A DNA stretch of 32,232 nt, taken from contig NZ_RQYT01000035.1 in the NCBI RefSeq assembly GCF_003932785.1, positions 1-32,232 of the forward strand. The letters run 5' to 3'. Below, one piece after another: positions 7,637 to 14,705 of this stretch (its first letter is position 1; each line of letters begins with the position of its first letter). A program made the position numbers and the translations under genes. Below the pieces are notes generated by a model. The model was not told the DNA's origin. It saw only the letters and a list, made by a program, of their open reading frames with translations, and did no database searches. The stretch is from Arachnia propionica (GTDB lineage: Bacteria; Actinomycetota; Actinomycetes; Propionibacteriales; Propionibacteriaceae).

Positions 7637-7654
7637 TGTCGCGGTCTGGCGACA
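7637..7654. promoter_or_regulatory. Perfect dyad TGTCGC-N6-GCGACA
   Basis: An 18-base perfect inverted repeat in the 89-base gap between cydC and the glycosyltransferase gene, about 28 bases upstream of the TAGAGT box. The symmetry and location suit an operator for the glycosyltransferase promoter. It could instead be a weak hairpin ending the cyd transcript, but no T-run follows it on the minus strand. Confidence 0.3.
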
Positions 7655-7686
7655 ACACCCGGGGCAGGGGTCGCGATCGGTGGCGG

Positions 7687-9249
7687 TCAGCCGAGCCGGA
7701 GCTCCCGGTCGCAGGCCGCGACCACCGCCGGGTCGTGGGTGATGACGAGGACCGCGCGGCCCCTCGACGCCCGCCACACGTCCGCCATGAGGGCCTCGGC
7801 CGTCGCCTGGTCCAGGTGCTCCGTCGGCTCGTCGAGGATCCACAGGTCACGGTCCGCGACGAGCAGCCTCGCCAGCGCCAGCCGACGCCGCTCGCCCCCG
7901 GACAGGGTCGCCCCGTCCTCCCCGACCACACGATCCGGATCCAGCGGCAGGCCAGCGCTCGCCAACGCCGCCGCCACCTCCTCGTCAGAGGCGTCCTTGT
8001 TGCCGATCCGCACGTTCTCCGCCACCGACGTCGCAAAGATGTGCGCATCCTGGGCGAGATACCCGACGCGGCCGCCACGCTCCAGCGACCCAGCCAGCGG
8101 CGGGATCAGGCCCATCGCCGTCGCCGCCACCGTCGTCTTGCCGATCCCCGAGGCCCCCGTCAGGGCGACGCGGTCGCCCGGGCGGACCTCGAGGGTCAGG
8201 TCACGCTGTACCGGCTCGCCGCCCGGCCAGCCCACGCTCACGCGATCGAGCCGCAGCCCCGGGGCGGCCCCGCCGTCGGGCACCACGTCGCCCGTGCCGA
8301 CGGGATCCGCCTCCAGCACCTCGGCCACCCGCCCCAGAGCCGACCGCGCCCGCGTCCACGTCTGCGCCGCCTGCGTGAAGGTCGCCAGCACCTCGTGCAA
8401 CGCCAACGGGGTCAACGCCAGCACCGCGAGGAAGGTCGGGTGCAGCTGCCCCGCCGCCACGGCCGGACCGCCGATCGCCAACCCGGCGACCACCGCCACA
8501 CCCGCCGCGACGACCTGCACCGCCGCCGCGACGCCACGCACCCATGCCCCCCGCGCCTCCTGCTCCCGCAGTTCGGTGTCGATGGTCAGCAGTCGCTCCA
8601 ACGCTGGTGCCTCCGCGCCATAGGCCGCGAGATCAGGGGCTGTGCGGGCCAGCTCCCGGACCGCATCCGACAGCCGCCCTCGTGTCGGAACCGCCGCCTC
8701 ATCAACCCGCAACGACGCACGCTGCGCCAACCATGGCACCAGCAATCCGGCCACCAACGCCGTCGCCAACAGCACCGCCCCGGCCCCGGGGGAGATCACC
8801 GCGACCCCCACCGACGCGGCCGTCACCACCAGCAGCGCCGAGGAGAACGGGATCAGCACCCGCACCAGGACGTCCGTCACCGCCTCCGTGTCCGCCATCA
8901 CCCGGGTCAGCAGATCGCCGCGCCGAGCCCCGATGAGGGTCGTCCGGGACAGCGCGTCGTAGGTGCGGACCCGGAGCGCCGACTGCATCCTCAGCGCCAC
9001 GTCGTGCCCCACCAGCCGCTCCACGTAACGGAACACACCACGTGAGATCGCGAACGTCCGCACCCCGACAGCGGGGGCCTGCAGATACAGCACCGGGGGC
9101 ATCAGCGCCGCGAAACTGATGAGCCACGCCGACAACCCCATGAGCGCCACCGAGGAGAACGAGGCGAGGAACGCCAACAGGATGGCCAGGGCCAGCCGGC
9201 CTCGCCCCTTCGGCACCTCCGCCAGCAGCGTCGTCAACAAGCCCTTCAC
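7687..9249 (-). CDS. cydC: Thiol/heme-handling ABC exporter subunit CydC
   Basis: A 520-residue ABC half-transporter. Six membrane segments fill the first ~310 residues, then a nucleotide-binding domain with Walker A G-A-S-G-I-G-K-T-T, signature L-S-G-G-E-R-R-R and Walker B L-W-I-L-D-E-P. With CydD it forms the heterodimer required to assemble cytochrome bd (export of cysteine/glutathione-type thiols, with reported heme interaction). Its GTG start overlaps the cydD stop as GTGA (9246-9249), a sign of translational coupling. It is the last cyd gene in the order cydA-cydB-cydD-cydC. Confidence 0.92.
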   Translation of the reverse strand: MKGLLTTLLAEVPKGRGRLALAILLAFLASFSSVALMGLSAWLISFAALMPPVLYLQAPAVGVRTFAISRGVFRYVERLVGHDVALRMQSALRVRTYDALSRTTLIGARRGDLLTRVMADTEAVTDVLVRVLIPFSSALLVVTAASVGVAVISPGAGAVLLATALVAGLLVPWLAQRASLRVDEAAVPTRGRLSDAVRELARTAPDLAAYGAEAPALERLLTIDTELREQEARGAWVRGVAAAVQVVAAGVAVVAGLAIGGPAVAAGQLHPTFLAVLALTPLALHEVLATFTQAAQTWTRARSALGRVAEVLEADPVGTGDVVPDGGAAPGLRLDRVSVGWPGGEPVQRDLTLEVRPGDRVALTGASGIGKTTVAATAMGLIPPLAGSLERGGRVGYLAQDAHIFATSVAENVRIGNKDASDEEVAAALASAGLPLDPDRVVGEDGATLSGGERRRLALARLLVADRDLWILDEPTEHLDQATAEALMADVWRASRGRAVLVITHDPAVVAACDRELRLG

Positions 9250-10841
9250 AGCGTCACCACCTCATCCGCAGCTGCCATCACCGCGGGACGGTGCGTCACC
9301 ACGAGTGCGCCCGCACCCGAGGCCCGCACCGCACGCACCACCGCGGCCTCCGTCTCCGCGTCCAGCCCCGCCGTCGGCTCGTCGAGCACCAGCAGCCGGG
9401 CCCCCTCGTGACGGATCCGCAGCAGCGCCCGGGCCAGCGCCACCCGTCGCCGCTCCCCGGCCGACAGGCCCTCGCCGTCGTCGCCGACCCCCTTCGACGC
9501 GGGGAAGTCCGCCCCCGCCTCCCGCAGGGCCTGCGCCACCTGTTGGTCGCTCGCCCCGGGGGACCCCAATCGAACGTTGTCGCCGACGGTACCTGCCACC
9601 ATGCCGGGGGTCTGCGCCACCCACGCCAACCGACGACGCCACGCCGCCGGATCCAACTCCGCCAGATCCACACCGTCGACCAGCACCCGGCCCGAGGCGG
9701 GGGTCTGGAACCCCAGCACCAGGGTCAACGCCGTCGACTTCCCGCACCCCGACGGCCCCGTCAACGCGACGACCCGCCCCTCCGGGACGTCGAGGTCCAG
9801 GCCGGTGACGGTGGGGGCCGCCGCCCCCGGCCAGGTGAACCCGACCCCCTCCAGCCGCAGCGAACTCCCCGGCGGCAGCTCCCGCGACGGGGCGGGGGCG
9901 TCGTCGCCGATGAGGTCGAGGGCCGCCTTCGCGGCGGCCACCCCGTCGGCGGAGTCGTGGAAGTGCACCCCGACCTGCCGCACCGGCAGGAAGGCCTCCG
10001 GCGCGAGGATGAGGATGAACAACGCCATGACGAAGGGCATCTCCCCGAAGGCCAGCCGGAACCCCACCGTCACCGCAACGACCGCCACCGACAAGGACGC
10101 CAGCAGCTCCAACGCGAACGAGGACAGGAACGAGACGTAGAGCACCTTCATCGTCTCGGAGCGGTACTGCCCCTCCGTCAGCTCCACCCCCTTGCGCTGC
10201 GCCCGCGCCCGCGCGAAGGCCTGCAACGTCGGCAGGCCCTGGATGAGATCCGCGAAGTGATTCGCCAGCTTGTCGGCGCGGGCGAAGCTGCGACGGGTGG
10301 CCGCCTGCGTCGTCCAGCCGATGAGGGCCATGAACACCGGGATCAACGGCAGCGTGAACGCGACGATCAACGCGCTCGGCCAGTCCGCCAGCAGGATCAC
10401 CCCGCCGACAAGGAACGGCACCGTCATCGCGAGCCCCAGCTGCGGCAGGTACTTCGAGAAGTAGCCGTCCAACGCGTCGAGCCCCGTCGTGACGATTCGC
10501 ACCAGGCTCGCCGAGGAAGCCGTCGGGCGTCGCAGGTGCGCGGTGAGGACGTCACGACGCAGCTGCGACTTCACCGCCGCGGCTGACCGATGGGCCAGCA
10601 CGGAACTCACCCAAGCCAACAGCCCCCGCGCCACGAAGACCGCCGCCAGCAGCCCCAACGTCAGGCCCCAGTCCGGGGGAAGAGCCAGGAGACGGAAGAC
10701 GATCGCGATGAGGTTCGCCAGCAGCCATGCCTGGCCGATCACCAACACCGCCGTCACGACGCCAACAACAACCGAGGCGACCAGGTGGTTCCTGGTCGCC
10801 CCGGCACGTTTCAGAAGTCTCGGCTCCACCGGTCCTGCCAT
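9246..10841 (-). CDS. cydD: Thiol/heme-handling ABC exporter subunit CydD
   Basis: A 531-residue ABC half-transporter: six membrane segments, then Walker A G-P-S-G-C-G-K-S-T, a signature written L-S-A-G-E-R-R-R (Ala in place of the usual second Gly-position residue) and Walker B L-L-V-L-D-E-P. It partners CydC in cytochrome bd maturation. The ATG at 10841 is 27 bases after the cydB stop, and the 3' end overlaps cydC by 4 bases. The arrangement cydABDC is the usual actinobacterial one. Confidence 0.92.
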   Translation of the reverse strand: MAGPVEPRLLKRAGATRNHLVASVVVGVVTAVLVIGQAWLLANLIAIVFRLLALPPDWGLTLGLLAAVFVARGLLAWVSSVLAHRSAAAVKSQLRRDVLTAHLRRPTASSASLVRIVTTGLDALDGYFSKYLPQLGLAMTVPFLVGGVILLADWPSALIVAFTLPLIPVFMALIGWTTQAATRRSFARADKLANHFADLIQGLPTLQAFARARAQRKGVELTEGQYRSETMKVLYVSFLSSFALELLASLSVAVVAVTVGFRLAFGEMPFVMALFILILAPEAFLPVRQVGVHFHDSADGVAAAKAALDLIGDDAPAPSRELPPGSSLRLEGVGFTWPGAAAPTVTGLDLDVPEGRVVALTGPSGCGKSTALTLVLGFQTPASGRVLVDGVDLAELDPAAWRRRLAWVAQTPGMVAGTVGDNVRLGSPGASDQQVAQALREAGADFPASKGVGDDGEGLSAGERRRVALARALLRIRHEGARLLVLDEPTAGLDAETEAAVVRAVRASGAGALVVTHRPAVMAAADEVVTL

Positions 10842-10868
10842 GGTGTCAGGCTACCGGCTGGTGAAAAC

Positions 10869-11939
10869 TCAGTACACGATCCCATCCGGGATGTTCTTGC
10901 GGCTCACGCGGCGGCTGAACACCCAGTAGCTCCAGGCCTGGTAGGCCAGGACGATCGGCAGGAAGATCACGGTGAACCACGTCATGAGGGTCAAGGTGGT
11001 CTCCGAGGCCGCCGCCGTGAGGATGTTGAGCCGGGCGTCCGGGGCCACCTTGGTGTCCTGGACGAAGCCGAGGTTGCCGTACATCCGTAGGAAGATGCCC
11101 GCGATGAGCGTGACAACGGAGATCCCGCCGAGGATGAAGCCCCAGCCCTCCCGTGACCTGTGCCCCGTCATGTACACCGACGCGCCGAGGGACACGACGG
11201 CGATGACCGCAAGCAGCACGCCGACGACCGTGAAGTCGCCGAACTCGCTCCGGGCAGGGTGGAAGATCTGCTGTGCGCCGACGAACAGGGCCATGAGAGC
11301 CACAGCCGTCCACCCGACCCGGCGCACCAGCTGCTCGGCGCGCTCCTGGATCTCGCCACGGGTCTTCAACCCGACGAAGGTGGCGCCGTGGACGATGAAC
11401 AGGACGATGAACAGGACCCCGCCCAGCAGGGCGAACGGGCCGAACAGGCCGAAGAAGTTGCCGTTCCAGAGCTTGTTGTCGTTGGCCAGCCCGATGACGA
11501 AGTTCGCGAAACCCACCCCCAGCACGAGCGACGGCAGGAAGGAGCCGATGATGGCGAACCAGTCGAACATGTTGCGCCACTTCAGGTCGGGGCTCTTCGA
11601 GCGGTACTCGAAGGCCACGCCACGCAGGATCAGACCCACGAGGATCAGCAGCAGCGGCAGGTACAGGCCCGAGAACAGGGAGGCGTACCACCCCGGGAAG
11701 GCAGCGAAGGTCGCCCCGCCCGCCGTCAGCAACCACACCTCGTTGCCGTCCCACGTCGGGCCGATCGTGTTGACCATGACGCGACGCTCCTTGTCGTCGC
11801 GCCCCAGGATGGGAAGCAGCATGGCCACACCGAAGTCGAAGCCCTCCAGGAAGAAGAAGCCGATCCACAGCACGGCGATGAGCACGAACCAGATGGTGTT
11901 CAGAAGCGGAACACTCGTCAGGGTCTCGAGAAGAAACAT
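10869..11939 (-). CDS. cydB: Cytochrome bd ubiquinol/menaquinol oxidase subunit II
   Basis: A 356-residue integral membrane protein with the CydB hallmarks: W-I-G-F-F-F-L-E-G-F-D-F-G-V-A near the N-terminus, W-D-G-N-E-V-W-L and F-P-x-W-Y-A. It pairs with CydA to form the terminal oxidase that reduces oxygen at low concentration. ATG 11939 is preferred over GTG 11951 because the GAGG next to the cydA stop is then a properly spaced ribosome site; the GTG would start inside that site. Its coding sequence follows cydA almost without a gap. Confidence 0.92.
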   Translation of the reverse strand: MFLLETLTSVPLLNTIWFVLIAVLWIGFFFLEGFDFGVAMLLPILGRDDKERRVMVNTIGPTWDGNEVWLLTAGGATFAAFPGWYASLFSGLYLPLLLILVGLILRGVAFEYRSKSPDLKWRNMFDWFAIIGSFLPSLVLGVGFANFVIGLANDNKLWNGNFFGLFGPFALLGGVLFIVLFIVHGATFVGLKTRGEIQERAEQLVRRVGWTAVALMALFVGAQQIFHPARSEFGDFTVVGVLLAVIAVVSLGASVYMTGHRSREGWGFILGGISVVTLIAGIFLRMYGNLGFVQDTKVAPDARLNILTAAASETTLTLMTWFTVIFLPIVLAYQAWSYWVFSRRVSRKNIPDGIVY

Positions 11940-11952
11940 GTGAGCAACCACC

Positions 11953-13464
11953 TCAGTAAGCGAACGACATCGGGGCGTCGGGATCGGAGGTCACCTTCGG
12001 TTCCTTGACGTCGGGCAGACCCTTGACCGTGTAGTGGAGGAACAGCTTGACCTCGATCACCGCGAGCACCCCGTAGAGCACGGTGTAGACGATCAACGAG
12101 AACAGCACCTCTGCGGCACTGGCCGTGGGGGAGACGCCGGATGCGGTGGGCAGCACGCCCGCCACCAGCCAGGGCTGGCGGCCCATCTCGGTGAAGATCC
12201 AGCCGAAGGAGATCGCGAACAGGGGCATCAGCGGCATCGCCGTCATGAGCGTCGTCCACAGCTTAGACGCCTTCGGGGTACGGCCCCCGCGCAGGGTGAA
12301 CAGCAGGTAGATGCCGATGAGCAGCCCGGCGCCGCCGAGCCCCATCATGGCGCGGAAGCTCCAGTAGGCGACGTTGACGTCGGGGATCGGGTCGAAGTTC
12401 TTGCCCTGGCTCTCCAGCGACTGGACATAGGCCTTGACGTTCTCGGCGTACTGCTCCTGCAGCTTCGTGCGCTCGCCGTTGTAGTTGACGAAGCCCTTCT
12501 CCGCGAACTCGGTGCGGATGGTGTCGATGCCCTTGATGTGGGGCACGCCGGCGATGAAGGAGAGCACTCCAGGGATCGGGGCCTTGATCTCGACGACAGC
12601 CTCTGTCTGGTCGGCGTTGGGGATGGTGAGCAGCGAGAAGTCAGCGGTGTCCTGGAAGGCGCCCTCGGCCGCGGCCAGCTTGTAGGGCTGCATGACGGTG
12701 ATGGCCTTCGCCTGGGCGTCGCCGGAGAGGAAGGTCAGGGCGGAGGAGACGATGAGCACCCAGGCGCCGAACTTTGCGGCCCAGCGGTAGGCGAGCACGT
12801 CGTCGGCGGAGACCTCGTCGTTGCCGTTCGCCCTGGCCAGGTGCCAGCCAGCGATGCCCGCGACGAGGCCACCCGCGACCATGTAGGAGGCGGTGATGAC
12901 GTGCGGGAGCGCTGACAGCAGCAGCGGGTTCAGCAGCACCTCGACGAAGCCGCTGACGCCGTCGAGCTCAGCGCGACCCAGCTCCTCGTTGAACTTCGCG
13001 CCAACCGGGTTCTGCATCCACGAGTTCGCGGCGAGGATGAACACCGAGGAGATCACGGTGCCGATGCTGGCGGCGTAGATGCACAGCAGGTGGATCTTCT
13101 TCGGCAGCTTGTCCCAGCCGAAGATCCACAGTCCGATGAAGGTTGACTCCAGGAAGAAGGCGATCAACGCCTCCAGGGCCAGCGGGGCACCGAAGATGTC
13201 ACCGACGAAGCGGGAGTACTCGGACCAGTTCATGCCGAACTGGAACTCCTGCACGATGCCGGTGACGACACCGAGGGCGAAGTTGATGAGGAACAGCTTG
13301 CCAAAGAACTTGGTCAACCGCAGGAAGCGTTCCTGCCCGGTCCGAACCCAGATCGTCTGCATGACCGCCACGAGCATGGACATGGCGATGGTGATGGGCA
13401 CGAAGAGAAAGTGGTAGACGGTTGTGACACCGAACTGCCACCGGGCGATAGTCACCGGATCCAT
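11953..13464 (-). CDS. cydA: Cytochrome bd ubiquinol/menaquinol oxidase subunit I
   Basis: A 503-residue membrane protein carrying the hemes of cytochrome bd. The conserved heme-ligand His is H18 in R-W-Q-F-G-x-x-x-x-Y-H-F, and the G-W-x-x-x-E-M-G-R-Q-P-W motif ends at about 432. The Q-loop region is of the short type found in Gram-positive bacteria. It is the first gene of cydABDC. A -35/-10 pair (TTGCGT, 17 bases, TAGCTT) puts the transcription start at the ATG, so the mRNA is predicted to be leaderless. The repeat-flanked nuclease unit ends about 108 bases upstream on the same strand, so read-through from it could affect cyd expression. Confidence 0.93.
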   Translation of the reverse strand: MDPVTIARWQFGVTTVYHFLFVPITIAMSMLVAVMQTIWVRTGQERFLRLTKFFGKLFLINFALGVVTGIVQEFQFGMNWSEYSRFVGDIFGAPLALEALIAFFLESTFIGLWIFGWDKLPKKIHLLCIYAASIGTVISSVFILAANSWMQNPVGAKFNEELGRAELDGVSGFVEVLLNPLLLSALPHVITASYMVAGGLVAGIAGWHLARANGNDEVSADDVLAYRWAAKFGAWVLIVSSALTFLSGDAQAKAITVMQPYKLAAAEGAFQDTADFSLLTIPNADQTEAVVEIKAPIPGVLSFIAGVPHIKGIDTIRTEFAEKGFVNYNGERTKLQEQYAENVKAYVQSLESQGKNFDPIPDVNVAYWSFRAMMGLGGAGLLIGIYLLFTLRGGRTPKASKLWTTLMTAMPLMPLFAISFGWIFTEMGRQPWLVAGVLPTASGVSPTASAAEVLFSLIVYTVLYGVLAVIEVKLFLHYTVKGLPDVKEPKVTSDPDAPMSFAY

Positions 13465-13470
13465 GCGCGA

Positions 13471-13499
13471 AAGCTACTACGGGAAGGCCTTTCACGCAA
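13471..13499 (-). promoter_or_regulatory. Promoter of the cydABDC operon
   Basis: On the minus strand TTGCGT (13499-13494) and TAGCTT (13476-13471) are separated by exactly 17 bases. Six bases (TCGCGC) then lead to the cydA ATG at 13464, with no ribosome site, fitting leaderless initiation. Confidence 0.5.
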
Positions 13500-13571
13500 G
13501 ATTCGGACGACATGTCTCCACCCGTCGGGCGCACCCACCCAGCGCCCCGCCCCCGCCCCGGAACCGGCGCA

Positions 13572-13622
13572 TTATGTCATTTTAGGTGGTTATCGGTCCG
13601 TTTTCCCCAACAATGCATAACT
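13572..13622 (-). repeat. Left 51-bp inverted repeat
   Basis: It overlaps the end of the nuclease gene: read on the minus strand it encodes the last ten residues (S-Y-A-L-L-G-K-T-D-R) and the TAA stop, then continues 18 bases as ACCTAAAATGACATAA-type 3' sequence. It is AT-rich compared with its surroundings. Confidence 0.85.
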
Positions 13623-14546
13623 TCTCGGTCCGGCGCAGCGGTAACAGCGTCGAAGAGCGCCGTCCCACCCGCGTTGGCTGAGGGCCAGGGCCACCTCCTC
13701 GGCCACGCGACAGGGGTCCCCGACGACGTCGCGCCATCCGTAGCGCAGCGTCGCCCAGCCGAGGGTGAGAACGGTCCGGTTGTCGCGACGCCGATCGCGC
13801 GCCTCGTCGTGGAACTCGCGGCCGTCGACCTCGATCACGAGCTGGTGGTCCTCGTAGGTGCCGTCGAAGACCGCGCCGGGCAGCCGCGAGTCCTGGCGGG
13901 TGAGGGTGGGCAGCCGGTGCGCGCGTTCGACGAACATCCAGTAGCGCCACTCCAGCAGGCTGTGGACCCCGTTGTCCGCGTGGGACAGGAGATCCTCCAC
14001 CGGGAGTCTGTGGTGGGCGCGCGTGGCTGCCCTGAAAGCGGCACCCAGGGCCTGCGCCGTCGTGCGACGCGTGCCGAGGGCATGGGTGACTGCGGCCATG
14101 AGCTCGTCCTCGGTGGCGTCGAGAGAGTAGTCGACCAGCGTTTCGGGGACCGGGAGGCGACGGGGATGGCCCAGGGAGGGCCTCGATCCCTGGCGGAACT
14201 GGATCCGCTGCTCACCGACCCAGAAGTGCCGCCGGACCCGGCCGCGGGGTACCCAGATCGGCACGAGGTGGGGGTCGCGTCGGGTGAGCCCGTGGAGTCG
14301 GGCCGCGGCCTCTCCACCCACGACGGCACCGTCGCCTCCCCGGAGGAGTCCGGCCCAGACCGCGGACTCCCAGGTCGGGGTGGTGGTGCAGAAGATGCCC
14401 TGACTGAGTCGGCGCCACTCTCCCAGGCACAGTCCACGGATCCGCTCGTAGGTGAGGCCGGCGGCGAGGGCCTGGGTGACGGTGATGACGCCGCCCTGGT
14501 CGGCGGCGAGGTCGAGCAGCGGCGTGGGCAGGAAGGGGAGTCTCAT
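13590..14546 (-). CDS. AbiEi-like winged-helix plus Vsr/DUF559-type nuclease-fold protein
   Basis: A protein of about 318 residues. The N-terminal 50 residues (G-V-I-T-V-T-Q-A-L-A-A-G-L, then W-R-R-L-S-Q-G-I-F) look like the winged-helix domain of AbiEi-type regulators. The C-terminal ~100 residues fit a Vsr/DUF559 PD-(D/E)XK nuclease fold: V-F-D-G, L-V-I-E-V-D-G-R-E-F-H, D-R-R-R-D-N and L-G-W-A-T-L-R-Y. Candidate metal ligands are Asp and Glu/Asp of F-D-G and E-V-D. ATG 14546 or GTG 14552 could start it; neither has a clear ribosome site. The last ten residues are encoded inside the left inverted repeat. Such proteins are common singletons in Actinobacteria, mostly of unknown role; DNA cleavage or nicking is inferred. 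Confidence 0.8.
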   Translation of the reverse strand: MRLPFLPTPLLDLAADQGGVITVTQALAAGLTYERIRGLCLGEWRRLSQGIFCTTTPTWESAVWAGLLRGGDGAVVGGEAAARLHGLTRRDPHLVPIWVPRGRVRRHFWVGEQRIQFRQGSRPSLGHPRRLPVPETLVDYSLDATEDELMAAVTHALGTRRTTAQALGAAFRAATRAHHRLPVEDLLSHADNGVHSLLEWRYWMFVERAHRLPTLTRQDSRLPGAVFDGTYEDHQLVIEVDGREFHDEARDRRRDNRTVLTLGWATLRYGWRDVVGDPCRVAEEVALALSQRGWDGALRRCYRCAGPRSYALLGKTDR

Positions 14547-14625
14547 GCCCACACTGTGGGCGGAAGGAGCCCACGGTGAGTCACCCCGTCGCCAGGCTGT
14601 GGAAAAGTCCCGCAGACGTGCCCGC

Positions 14626-14676
14626 AGTTATGGATTGTTGGGCGAAACGGACCGATAAACACCTAAAATGACATAA
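14626..14676 (+). repeat. Right 51-bp inverted repeat
   Basis: Matches the left repeat in inverted orientation at 47 of 51 positions. It lies about 80 bases upstream of the nuclease start codon. Read on the plus strand it preserves the open frame S-Y-G-L-L-G-E-T-D-R-stop, the counterpart of the nuclease C-terminus, although no gene appears to end here. Confidence 0.85.
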
Positions 14677-14705
14677 GGCGGGGGGAGTCGGTGGGGGGAG
14701 GGGCG

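Larger units (their letters stand above)
13572..14676. mobile_element. Candidate element: DUF559-type nuclease gene bounded by 51-bp inverted repeats
   Basis: Two 51-base inverted repeats (13572-13622 and 14626-14676) differ at only 4 positions and enclose one gene (13590-14546, minus). The outside ends read TTATGTCATTTTAGG on both sides. Each repeat is itself an imperfect palindrome, beginning and ending with TTATG/CATAA. A possible 4-base GGCG lies just outside both ends but is too short and GC-rich to prove a target duplication. The layout resembles a minimal mobile or invertible unit, or a REP-like repeat with its associated gene. No transposase or recombinase family is recognised in it. 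Interpretation as a mobile unit is inference. Confidence 0.5.

Noticed and set aside
14452-14658. A 68-codon plus-strand ORF ending in the right inverted repeat
   Set aside because: It overlaps the nuclease gene antisense and has no ribosome site; only its last ten codons are meaningful, as part of the repeat.
13566-14680. GGCG on both sides of the repeat-flanked unit as a target-site duplication
   Set aside because: Four GC-rich bases, offset by two bases on one side, are expected by chance.
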